The translations under genes were made by a program, and so were the position numbers. A stretch of 11,072 nucleotides of DNA from assembly GCA_041486365.1 (NCBI GenBank), contig JBGPLH010000078.1:1-11072 (forward strand), read 5' to 3'. Below, one piece after another: positions 1 through 6,615 of this stretch. Source of the stretch: JBGPLH01 sp041486365 [NCBI: Thermodesulfobacteriota bacterium]. GTDB lineage: Bacteria; JAUYMQ01. Numbering within the stretch: the first letter of the stretch is position 1; every line of letters begins with the position of its first letter. The notes under the pieces are model-generated. The model was not told where the DNA came from and did not search any database. It saw only the letters and a list, made by a program, of their open reading frames with translations.

Positions 1-714
1 GAAGGCCACCGTGGCCGTCAACATGTACATGATCACCACCTGCAGCCTGACGGCCACGAGTGGCGACGCGCCGCCGAGAATCTGGCCCGTCATGACACCG
101 GGAAGATGGACGATCCCCACCGTCATGAGGCCGTTCACGGTCGGGATCAACGCGGCGCGGAGCGAGGCCCGCACGGCGCTCCGCGAGGCCCGGGAGGACG
201 TCGCGCCCAGCGCCAGGAGCGCATCGATCTCGGGGCGCCGGGCCCGGACCTCGCCCGCCAGCCGCTCGGCCGCCAGGGCGGCGCCGTTCATCGCGTTGCC
301 AATGATCATCCCGGCCAGGGGGATGACCACGCGAGGCTCGTACCAGCGCGGCACTCGCAGAACGAGCTGCGTCACGAAGAGAAGCACCGCGATGGAGCTC
401 GTGGTGAGCGCGAGGAAGGTGATCGGAAAGATTCCCACGAGCGGGGAGGGGACGCGCCGGGACGCGGTGCGGGCCGCCACGGCGAGCATCACGGCCAGGA
501 CCCCGAGGACCACGAGCGCCCGATCGAGGAGGAAGATCGCGCCGAGGACGTAGCCCACGAGAAGGAGCTGGATCAAGGTGCGAAGCGCGCCGATCACCAG
601 GTCCCGCTCCAGGCCCAACCGCGCGCGTCGGGAGAGCGCGATGGTCGCCAGGATGAGGAGCCCGCAGACGAGGAGCCCCGTGACGGGAACGGAGGTGACC
701 CCCGGGGCGCTCAT
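1..714 (-). CDS. fetB: FetB-like ABC transporter permease (UPF0014), C-terminus beyond the window
   Basis: Inner-membrane permease of a FetAB-type ABC transporter; in E. coli this pair exports iron and protects against oxidative stress. Reading the minus strand from ATG at 714 gives 238 residues with no stop before the window edge, so a short C-terminal piece is missing. Hydrophobic segments lie at about residues 9-27, 40-62, 65-82, 93-119, 127-150, 190-215 and 223 onward. Hallmarks of the family are visible: the segment PLAGMIIGNAMNGAALA (132-148), the cytoplasmic LALGATSSRA (167-176, the likely coupling region) and LPGVMTGQILGG (204-215). The ATG overlaps the TGA of the ATPase gene (ATGA, 711-714), so the two are translationally coupled. 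A GGAG sits 8 nt upstream of the start. Iron as substrate is inferred from the family; other metals or solutes are possible. Confidence 0.88.
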   Translation of the reverse strand, partial: MSAPGVTSVPVTGLLVCGLLILATIALSRRARLGLERDLVIGALRTLIQLLLVGYVLGAIFLLDRALVVLGVLAVMLAVAARTASRRVPSPLVGIFPITFLALTTSSIAVLLFVTQLVLRVPRWYEPRVVIPLAGMIIGNAMNGAALAAERLAGEVRARRPEIDALLALGATSSRASRSAVRASLRAALIPTVNGLMTVGIVHLPGVMTGQILGGASPLVAVRLQVVIMYMLTATVAF

Positions 715-1418
715 CGGAGGATCTCCGGGGCGAGGCCGACCGCGGCCAGGCGGCCCACCTGCAGGCGCAGCGCGTGCGTGGCGATCCCCCGCGCTTCGCT
801 GAGATCGTGGGTGACCAGGACCAGCGTGAGGCCCCGCGAGGTGCGCAGCGACGAGAGGGTCTCGAGCAGACGGGAGGCAGAGGTGGCGTCGAGGGCCGAG
901 GTGGGCTCGTCCAGGAGAAGCGCCTCGGGCGCACAGGCGAGCGCCCGGGCCACGCTCACGCGCTGCATCTCGCCGAGCGACAGGCGGTCCGTGGCCCGAT
1001 CGAGGAAGGAAGCACCGAGGCCCACGTCGTCCAGCAAGCCACCCCAGGAAGCTTCCGGCCAGGACTCCTGGGTGCCCCCGTGGTCGCCCCCGAGCCCCAC
1101 GGCAAGCGCGAGGTTGTCGCGCACGGTGCCCGGGAACAGGAACGGAACCTGGAACACCATGCCGACCCGGCGCCGGAGGGCGAGCGGCGAGAGGGTCGCC
1201 AGCGGGCGCCCGTCGATCCCGATGGCGCCGGAGGATGGGTCATCGAGACGGTTCAGGAGACGCAGCAGAGTCGTCTTGCCCGATCCCGAGGGGCCGGTGA
1301 CGGCGAAGGCCGAGCCGTCGGGAATGGTGAGCGTGATGTCTGTGAGGACCGGCCGTGGCGTACCTCCGGCCTCGGGGGCCCGGAGCTTGGTCACCTCGAC
1401 GAGATCGAAGCGGGGCAT
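711..1418 (-). CDS. fetA: FetA-like ABC transporter ATP-binding protein
   Basis: Cytoplasmic ATPase that drives the adjacent FetB-like permease. The 235-residue protein is a single nucleotide-binding domain: Walker A GPSGSGKT (42-49), Q-loop Gln90, signature LSLGE (147-151, a variant of LSGGQ), Walker B LLLDEP (167-172) with catalytic Glu171, and switch His204 in THD. Start: ATG at 1416-1418 is the first usable start in frame and puts the usual short lead-in (FDLVEVTKL) before the domain, but no convincing Shine-Dalgarno lies before it. The 5' leader instead has a hairpin at 1442-1466. It overlaps fetB by 4 nt, forming a two-gene operon. The segment after the Q-loop (about 108-126) is rich in Gly and Asp and looks slightly longer than in a minimal ABC domain. 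The assignment to FetA rather than a generic ABC ATPase rests mainly on its partner. Confidence 0.85.
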   Translation of the reverse strand: MPRFDLVEVTKLRAPEAGGTPRPVLTDITLTIPDGSAFAVTGPSGSGKTTLLRLLNRLDDPSSGAIGIDGRPLATLSPLALRRRVGMVFQVPFLFPGTVRDNLALAVGLGGDHGGTQESWPEASWGGLLDDVGLGASFLDRATDRLSLGEMQRVSVARALACAPEALLLDEPTSALDATSASRLLETLSSLRTSRGLTLVLVTHDLSEARGIATHALRLQVGRLAAVGLAPEILR

Positions 1419-1441
1419 GGGGTGGGGTCCAGGGTGAACGA

Positions 1442-1466
1442 ACGCCCGGGAGTATCGCCCGGGCGT
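1442..1466 (-). promoter_or_regulatory. 9-bp hairpin in the fetA leader
   Basis: ACGCCCGGG (1442-1450) and CCCGGGCGT (1458-1466) are perfect inverted copies around a 7-nt loop. On the minus strand the hairpin ends 23 nt before the fetA ATG. No T-run follows it, so it is a poor intrinsic terminator; a leader structure or protein-binding site is equally possible. Function not established. Confidence 0.45.
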
Positions 1467-1497
1467 CTGGGGAGTCTGCTCTAATTTGACATAATAT

Positions 1498-1604
1498 CCC
1501 TTATCAGGATCACGGCCCTATCTCCAGATCAAGGGGCAGAACCTTCTGGAAGACCTTACCGCGATCATCCCCCGACCGGCCCCGGGCCCCGCTCCTGATA
1601 AGGG
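1498..1604. repeat. 12-bp perfect inverted repeat beside an AT-rich island
   Basis: CCCTTATCAGGA (1498-1509) recurs as its reverse complement TCCTGATAAGGG (1593-1604), 83 bp apart, in the 211-bp spacer between the TPR gene and fetA. The inner copy adjoins an AT-rich island (1481-1504), striking in this GC-rich window, that contains a minus-strand TATTAT (1491-1496), a possible -10 box for fetA about 70 nt from its start. No good -35 box is visible at the right spacing. The arrangement could be a paired operator for a dimeric regulator (looping) or a long stem; both are inference. Confidence 0.5.
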
Positions 1605-1629
1605 GGGTCGGTACCATTCTCGATCGCGC

Positions 1630-2430
1630 CTACTTCTTCTCCACCGCGATGGGCCGCGTCGTCACCTTCAGGTCCGAACCAGAGGGTAACCCCGCCGCGG
1701 CCATGGGAAGGCCCATCGCGCGCGCCTGCTCTGGGAACTCTGCGGCGACCGTCGCGTAGATGGCCTGGGCCTCCGACTTCCGGCCCTGGCGCTCGAGGAT
1801 CCGGCCCCGGCCGAGAAGCCCTTCGAGCTTCCACTCGGGCGACGGCACCGCCATGAGCGCCGTCCAGGCATTCAGCGCCTCCTCCACCTGTCCCTGATCC
1901 TCCAGCGATCCGGCCAGAGCGCTCTGCGCGAAGGGGCGCGCGGGATCGTTCGCGCCGAAGCCGGCGAGCGCCGCCCGGAGCAACGGCACGGCACGGTCCG
2001 GGCTGGCGGCCTGAAGGTAGGCGTTCCCGGCGAGGTAGTTCGCCATCGCCCCGGGGCGCGTGCCGGGGAACTCCCTGGCGACCTGCTCGATGGCCTGGGC
2101 CTTCTCGATCTGCACCTCCGGGTCCGCCGGAGCCGGCGGCGGCGCGCCCGGCTCGCCGGGCGGGAAGAACACCTCCCGCCAGCCGGCATACGCCTGACCG
2201 AGCTTCTCGCGGGCCAGGTCGGCCTCGTTGGAGCGGAGGTACCAGAGGATACCGCCGCCGCCGAGGGCGAGGACGATCGCGACCAGGATCGAGAAGAAGA
2301 ACACCTCCCGCCCTTCCACGATCTCCTGAACGTGCTCGGCAATCGTCCGGACCTCCTCCTCCGGGGTAACCGGGCGATGGGAAGCCAGGGACTCGCGAAG
2401 CGGCTTGTCGGGCTTGAGCGTCTTGGCCAA
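1630..2430 (-). CDS. YfgM-like tetratricopeptide membrane protein (TPR_21 type)
   Basis: Predicted single-pass inner-membrane protein with a periplasmic TPR domain. The 266 residues comprise a charged cytoplasmic N-terminus (1-42), one membrane helix (about 44-65), a Pro/Ala-rich linker (90-103) and helical TPR-like repeats (about 105-236), with repeat-typical Ala/Gly/Leu positions such as NYLAGNAYLQ (131-140) and ALAGSLEDQG (171-180). E. coli YfgM has this architecture and acts as an accessory of the SecYEG translocon and periplasmic chaperone network. Context agrees: in E. coli yfgM lies close upstream of der, and here der lies three genes upstream (5015-6382), though the BamB gene that separates them in E. 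coli is absent. The start is TTG at 2428-2430: an in-frame TAA lies just upstream, GGGG sits 6 nt before it, and no in-frame ATG precedes the membrane helix. Family assigned on architecture rather than close identity. Confidence 0.72.
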   Translation of the reverse strand: MAKTLKPDKPLRESLASHRPVTPEEEVRTIAEHVQEIVEGREVFFFSILVAIVLALGGGGILWYLRSNEADLAREKLGQAYAGWREVFFPPGEPGAPPPAPADPEVQIEKAQAIEQVAREFPGTRPGAMANYLAGNAYLQAASPDRAVPLLRAALAGFGANDPARPFAQSALAGSLEDQGQVEEALNAWTALMAVPSPEWKLEGLLGRGRILERQGRKSEAQAIYATVAAEFPEQARAMGLPMAAAGLPSGSDLKVTTRPIAVEKK

Positions 2431-2462
2431 TCCTTACCCCATGTCCGGATAAGCCCGGCAAC

Positions 2463-2497
2463 CCCCGGGGGCGGGTCCGGAACGCCCGCCCCCGGGG
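2463..2497 (-). terminator. GC-rich terminator-like hairpin after the secreted protein gene
   Basis: CCCCGGGGGCGGG (2463-2475) pairs perfectly over 13 bp with CCCGCCCCCGGGG (2485-2497) around a 9-nt loop. It begins 4 nt after the stop codon of the gene at 2502-3974. No T-run follows on the minus strand, so it is a terminator-like or 3'-end-protecting structure, not a textbook intrinsic terminator. Confidence 0.6.
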
Positions 2498-2501
2498 CGC
2501 C

Positions 2502-3974
2502 TCATTCGTAGAGCGACACTTGGACCGGGTGATCTAGGATGCTCATATAGGGCTTCTCGGCCCCGGGCTTATAGTTGGACGGATAGAAGTGATAGAAGTA
2601 CACCGTGTAAATCCCCCGACCCACGTTCCCCCATTCGACGAAACGGCCGCCGGCCAGAGGCGTGGCGCCCTTGATCCACCCGCGTTCCGGCTCATTGTCG
2701 TCTCCTTTGTAATAGCCGGGCTCTCCCGAATCATTCGAGTCGTCCCGGAAGACGCCGCCGAGCTTCGTATCGAAGCTCTTCGGCCGACGCACGGTGTAGA
2801 AGAGACCACCCGCCCCGATCGAGGTGGCGTCGATGCCGTAGTAGCCCCCTTCCGAGGTCTCCTTGTTGAGCGCCATTTCGTCCGGGCTCGTCTTGCCCGC
2901 AATGTCGTACCAGCGGTCGGGGTGCGTGGACACGAAGAGCTTCACGCCCTTGTCCGGCGGGTAGTTGAAATCGTGCGAAACATCCAGCTCCTGGCGCGAG
3001 AACAGCCACGAAGGACGCACCGGCAGGTTGATCGGAACCGGCCACTCGATCCAGTCGGGATAGAACACGGAGTTCACGGTGGCCCCGGGGCTCGGGAGTT
3101 TCCAGAGAAGCTGGAGGTTGTTCTTCATCACCCGAAGATCCCGCACCGGGCCTTCCTTGTACCCGAAATACTTGACGAGGAAGTTCTTCTCGTTGCGGTT
3201 GAACTCGCTCGAGAATCCCAGCGTGTAGCCCCGCCGCAACTTGAGCAGGACGCGCACCTTGAGCCGGTCGAAGTGGTTGACGTCATCCCCCCCCGCCGCT
3301 TTCTTCACCACGAGGTGATTGTAGTCGAGGCCCGACGTGCTCTTGAGGAAACCGAGCTCGTAGTTCTGCCCGATCGCGAGCCCTCCTTCGCCCACATCCT
3401 TGTACTTCATGTAACGTACCGGCGAGGGAGGCGGCGCCGAGGAGGCACTCGGGTATGACACCACGTACGCATAGCCCTTCGCACCCGTGAGAGGATCGGT
3501 GATCTCCACCGCGTACGCGCCCTTGGTGCCCGAGGGCCACGCGCTCTTTGGCACCTTTCCGCCGACGTCCCGGCCGAGGAAGACGATCTCGTCGTTCTCG
3601 TCGTACTTCCCCTTGTCCTCGTCGGGCACGACGCGCTTGCCGTGAACGATGACGAACTCGCCCCACTGGTTGCGCTCGTCCATCTGGTAGGGGATCGGCT
3701 GGAGCTTCCCGTTCTTCTCGGCGAAAACCCGGAGCTCCCCGTCGGTCGCCCCCAGAAGCTTGGGCGCATCCTCCCCCTTGATCACGATAGGATCGGCCGG
3801 GCGGGGAAAGGTCCCTTGGGCCGGGGGTACCATCGCCGGCGAGGCGGCTTCCCCGGACGGACCCGGCGGCGCGGGCGCCGGCGGCGGATCCGCGGCAAAG
3901 TTCCTGGCGACGGGCACGAGCACCAGGATCGCTACGAGCACTGCAAATAGATACCTGGCCGTATGATTGTTCAT
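2502..3974 (-). CDS. Secreted beta-rich protein of unrecognised family (paralogue A)
   Basis: I do not recognise a characterised family. The 490-residue product has a signal peptide (polar start, hydrophobic core about 8-24, cleavage likely near FAA/D at 26-29), then a Pro/Ala-rich low-complexity linker (29-61), then a long mature domain rich in Tyr, Gly, Asp and alternating hydrophobic residues, suggesting beta structure. Residues 118-129 follow D-x-D-x-G-x-Y-D-x-N-D-E, resembling a calcium-binding loop. Distinctive conserved blocks are WIEWPVPINLP (308-318), ELDVSHD (329-335) and the C-terminal VGRGIYTVYFYHFYP (451-465). There is no cysteine, so no haem c site or disulfide. ATG at 3972-3974 has AAGGAG 8 nt upstream. 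It lies 135 nt downstream of the YihY gene and ends at a GC hairpin. A paralogue ends at 10487, about 60% identical over the shared C-terminal part. Export to periplasm or outer surface is inferred. Confidence 0.85.
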   Translation of the reverse strand: MNNHTARYLFAVLVAILVLVPVARNFAADPPPAPAPPGPSGEAASPAMVPPAQGTFPRPADPIVIKGEDAPKLLGATDGELRVFAEKNGKLQPIPYQMDERNQWGEFVIVHGKRVVPDEDKGKYDENDEIVFLGRDVGGKVPKSAWPSGTKGAYAVEITDPLTGAKGYAYVVSYPSASSAPPPSPVRYMKYKDVGEGGLAIGQNYELGFLKSTSGLDYNHLVVKKAAGGDDVNHFDRLKVRVLLKLRRGYTLGFSSEFNRNEKNFLVKYFGYKEGPVRDLRVMKNNLQLLWKLPSPGATVNSVFYPDWIEWPVPINLPVRPSWLFSRQELDVSHDFNYPPDKGVKLFVSTHPDRWYDIAGKTSPDEMALNKETSEGGYYGIDATSIGAGGLFYTVRRPKSFDTKLGGVFRDDSNDSGEPGYYKGDDNEPERGWIKGATPLAGGRFVEWGNVGRGIYTVYFYHFYPSNYKPGAEKPYMSILDHPVQVSLYE

Positions 3975-4085
3975 GGCAATGGCTCCTTGTTCACGACGGG
4001 CCGAGTCGCGTGCCTTACGACGAAGCCTTGCCCCTGCACCGGCCGCGTCCGGATGGGTACCCTCCGAACCAGTCGCTTCCGGCCT

Positions 4086-4102
4086 CCCGGCCTTCGGCCG
4101 GG
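4086..4102 (-). terminator. 7-bp hairpin just after the YihY-family gene
   Basis: CCCGGCC (4086-4092) and GGCCGGG (4096-4102) pair around a 3-nt loop, starting 7 nt beyond the stop codon at 4110. There is no T-run on the minus strand, so transcription may well continue into the secreted-protein gene at 3974. Weak candidate. Confidence 0.35.
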
Positions 4103-4109
4103 TGTTTCC

Positions 4110-5018
4110 TCAGTCCTCCCGCCCCCTGCCCTTCTGCTCCTCCAGCTCCCGGTTCACGATCGCGGCGAGCTCTGCGGAAAAAAGGAAGAGGCTGGTGCAC
4201 AGGTGCACGTAGATGAGACCCACGATCAGGGTTCCGAGCGACCCGTAGATCACGTTGTACTGCGCGACCGATCCCACGTACCAGGCGAACAGGCGCTTGG
4301 CACCTTCCCAGAGCAGCGCGCAGAGAAGCCCTCCGGCAAGGGCCGCAGGGGTACGGACCCGCCGGTTGGGGATGAACTTCAGGGCCCCCGAGAGCACGAG
4401 CGCCAGGAGGCCGAAAGGAAGGACGTAGGCTATCAGAAAATTACGCCCGATCCCAGCCCAGGCCCAGTGGGGAAGCCAGTGGGTCGCCAGGCGGTCCACG
4501 CCACTGGACAGGGCGGTCATGACAATGGCAAAGCCGAGGACGGCCACGGCGACCATGATCAGGAGGAGCGACACGAGCTTGGAACGCAGGAAGCCCCGCT
4601 GCGCGCCGAAGACCCGATTCAGCGCCTGGTGGACCGCGCCGAATACCATCTCCGTCGTGAGGAGCAGCACCCCGAGCGCCACCCATCCCATCGTCCCCGC
4701 GTGCCGGAGCAACGTGACGACCTGCTCCGCGAAGGCCGGCGGCATGAAGGGAAAATAGTTGCGCAGGTTCTCGATCACCGTCCCGGTAAGGTCCCCTGCC
4801 GGGCGCAGGAGGAGCGCCAGGGACGAGATCACGAGCACGATGGCCGGCACGAAGGAGAGCAGCGTGAAGTAGGAGATCGCCGCGGCCAGCTGCGTGCAGC
4901 CGTCCGCGCGGAACCGGGAAAGGGCGGCCCCGAGGATCCGCAGCATCCACCTCAGGGTCGAGAGCCCCGGGACGGACACCGCCGCCCGATCCGCGCCGCT
5001 CTCGCCCCTCCCGCTCAC
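4110..5018 (-). CDS. YihY/BrkB-family integral membrane protein
   Basis: 302-residue inner-membrane protein of the YihY/virulence factor BrkB family (historically misnamed RNase BN); the biochemical role of the family is unsettled. Six hydrophobic helices are visible at about 46-71, 108-128, 147-170, 190-214, 224-247 and 256-288. Family hallmarks include AAAISYFTLLSFVPA (45-59) and YNVIYGSLG (254-262) followed by the last helix ending in SAELAAIVNRE. The start is GTG at 5016-5018, overlapping the der TGA (GTGA); a GGAGG about 7 nt upstream, inside the end of der, supports it and implies translational coupling. The hydrophilic N-terminus (1-25) and charged C-terminus (290-302) should be cytoplasmic. 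Nothing is truncated; length is usual for the family. Confidence 0.92.
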   Translation of the reverse strand: MSGRGESGADRAAVSVPGLSTLRWMLRILGAALSRFRADGCTQLAAAISYFTLLSFVPAIVLVISSLALLLRPAGDLTGTVIENLRNYFPFMPPAFAEQVVTLLRHAGTMGWVALGVLLLTTEMVFGAVHQALNRVFGAQRGFLRSKLVSLLLIMVAVAVLGFAIVMTALSSGVDRLATHWLPHWAWAGIGRNFLIAYVLPFGLLALVLSGALKFIPNRRVRTPAALAGGLLCALLWEGAKRLFAWYVGSVAQYNVIYGSLGTLIVGLIYVHLCTSLFLFSAELAAIVNRELEEQKGRGRED

Positions 5019-6382
5019 GTCTTCCCTCCCCGGGCGCCCTTGCGCCTTCCGCGTCCCCTCCCCTCCTCCTTCCGGAACACGATCCGGATCGGGGTCCCCG
5101 CAAATCCGAACTCCTCCCGAAGCCGGTTCGCGAAGAAGCGCCGGAGGGAATCGCCCGGCTCCACGTTTCCGCGCCCGAACACGATGAAGGTGGGCGGGCG
5201 GGTCCTCACCTGCGCCACGTGGGTCACGCGAAACGCGCGCCGCGCCCCGCCGGCGGAGTCCTCGCTATCACGTCCGTGGAGCGTCTTGTGCAGCGCCGGC
5301 AACGGGATCGTCCGGCGATGCTCCGCGACCACCTGATCCACGACGTCGATCACCTTGGACACGCGCTGCCCCGTCTTCGCGGAGATCGTGATCACGGGGG
5401 CGTAGGACAGCGTCCGGAGCTGCTCGTGGATCGAGCTGGCCACGCGCCCGGCCGTGCGATCGTCCTTTTCCACGAGGTCCCACTTGTTCACGACGAACAC
5501 GAGCGCCCGTCCCTTCTCGTCCGCAAGCGCCGCGATGCGCGCGTCCTGGTCCGTGAGGCCCGAGGCGGCGTCGATCACGACGACCGCCACGTCGCATCGA
5601 TCGAGGCTGCGTAGCGCCATCACGACGCCGTACTTCTCCAGCCGCGCCGAGATACGCCCCTTGCGACGGATTCCGGCCGTGTCCACGAGGACGTAGGTGC
5701 GCCCCTCGTGGCGAAAGGTCGTGTCGATGGCGTCCCGTGTCGTCCCCGGGATCTCGCTCACGATGACCCGGGCGTAGCCGAGGAGCCGGTTCACGAGGGA
5801 CGACTTGCCGACATTAGGGCGGCCGATCACCGCAATCCGCGCCTCGGCGTGCTCTTCCGGCTCGGGAGCGATCGCGGGGATCCGCGCGAGGATCGCGTCG
5901 AGGAGATCCGAGATACCTTCGCCATGCTCGGCAGAGACCGGAAAGACCTGCTCGGAGCCGAACCGGTAAAACTCCGCCGTGCGTGATTCGTGCGCGGGCG
6001 CGTCGACCTTGTTCGCCACGAGGAGGAAGGGCTTTCCGGAACGCCGCACCCGGTCGACGAGCGCTTCATCGGTCGGGGTGATTCCCTCTGCGGCGTCGAG
6101 CACGACGAGCAGGAGGTCCGCCTCCTCGATCGCGACGTCCCCCTGCTCGATCACCTGCCGAAGCAGCGCATCCCCGGCCCCCCTCTCTCGGGCGGGAGGC
6201 GCGAAGCCGCCGGTGTCGATCAGCGTGAACGCGCGATCGCGGTGGACGACCTCGCCGGTATTGATGTCGCGGGTCACCCCGGGCACGCTCTCGACGATGG
6301 CTTTGCGCGAGCGCGTGAGGCGATTGAAGAGCGTCGACTTGCCCACGTTGGGACGCCCGACGATCGCGACGATGGCGGCCAT
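5015..6382 (-). CDS. der: Ribosome-assembly GTPase Der (EngA)
   Basis: Essential double GTPase that acts in 50S ribosomal subunit maturation. The 455 residues show two tandem G domains and a C-terminal KH-like domain. Domain 1: P-loop GRPNVGKS (9-16), DTGG (56-59), NKVD (124-127), SAE (150-152). Domain 2: P-loop GRPNVGKS (187-194), DTAG (234-237), NKWD (299-302), SAK (334-336). The KH-like region (about 355-437) ends in the typical LREEFGFAGTPIRIVFRK. An Arg/Gly/Lys-rich tail (440-455) follows, as in many Der proteins, and would suit rRNA contact. The ATG at 6380-6382 gives the standard MAAIVAIVGRPN start; no strong Shine-Dalgarno is visible. The stop overlaps the GTG of the YihY gene. The upstream spacer is dense in GC hairpins. 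Confidence 0.98.
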   Translation of the reverse strand: MAAIVAIVGRPNVGKSTLFNRLTRSRKAIVESVPGVTRDINTGEVVHRDRAFTLIDTGGFAPPARERGAGDALLRQVIEQGDVAIEEADLLLVVLDAAEGITPTDEALVDRVRRSGKPFLLVANKVDAPAHESRTAEFYRFGSEQVFPVSAEHGEGISDLLDAILARIPAIAPEPEEHAEARIAVIGRPNVGKSSLVNRLLGYARVIVSEIPGTTRDAIDTTFRHEGRTYVLVDTAGIRRKGRISARLEKYGVVMALRSLDRCDVAVVVIDAASGLTDQDARIAALADEKGRALVFVVNKWDLVEKDDRTAGRVASSIHEQLRTLSYAPVITISAKTGQRVSKVIDVVDQVVAEHRRTIPLPALHKTLHGRDSEDSAGGARRAFRVTHVAQVRTRPPTFIVFGRGNVEPGDSLRRFFANRLREEFGFAGTPIRIVFRKEEGRGRGRRKGARGGKT

Positions 6383-6412
6383 GGCCGTGTCCGGGGATGC
6401 GAGAGGGGGTAA

Positions 6413-6446
6413 CCGGGGCCGGGCCGCCCGTCCTGGCCGGCCCCGG
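6413..6446 (-). promoter_or_regulatory. 10-bp hairpin in the der leader
   Basis: CCGGGGCCGG (6413-6422) and CCGGCCCCGG (6437-6446) pair perfectly around a 14-nt loop, ending about 30 nt upstream of the der ATG on the minus strand. In such GC-rich DNA some inverted repeats arise by chance; function is undetermined. Confidence 0.35.
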
Positions 6447-6501
6447 CCCCGGGCATTCTAACCGACGAACCTCCGTGGGGCACGCGCCCTCCACCGTGTG
6501 C

Positions 6502-6563
6502 GGGGGCACCCTTCGGTCCCCCCGCCCCCCCCGGCGTCCGCGGGGGGACCCTTCGGTCCCCCC
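6502..6563. repeat. Two tandem copies of a GC hairpin element, 40-bp period
   Basis: The 16-mer ACCCTTCGGTCCCCCC occurs identically at 6508-6523 and 6548-6563. Each forms a hairpin: copy 2 has a perfect 9-bp stem GGGGGGACC (6542-6550)/GGTCCCCCC (6555-6563) with a CTTC loop; copy 1 has the same stem with one bulged C (6507). They lie between the SDR stop (6616) and der (6382). They may act together as the SDR terminator, though neither strand has a T-run after them; they also resemble REP-type intergenic repeats. The C-run at 6518-6532 makes the minus strand very G-rich. Confidence 0.6.
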
Positions 6564-6615
6564 TCCGGTCCGTCAGACGTCCCCGCAACCGGCCCAGTCG
6601 TCGCAAGGGCAGGTG

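Noticed and set aside
106-1437. 443-residue open frame on the plus strand
   Set aside because: It is antisense to fetB and fetA, both of which carry clear family motifs. Its translation is Arg/Gly/Glu-rich low complexity typical of shadow frames in GC-rich DNA.
1486-1491. Plus-strand TTGACA as a -35 box
   Set aside because: No -10-like hexamer lies at suitable spacing on the plus strand and no plus-strand gene follows.
2589-3458. 289-residue open frame on the plus strand inside the secreted-protein gene
   Set aside because: It is antisense to a gene with a signal peptide, good ribosome binding site and a paralogue; the shadow is not preserved as a recognisable protein.
4110-5018. Ribonuclease BN assignment for the YihY-family protein
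   Set aside because: The RNase BN name was historically attached to this family in error; the product is a six-helix membrane protein with no nuclease motif.
3963-5336. 457-residue open frame on the plus strand
   Set aside because: It runs opposite the YihY-family gene and the end of der and reads as low-complexity charged sequence with no domain.
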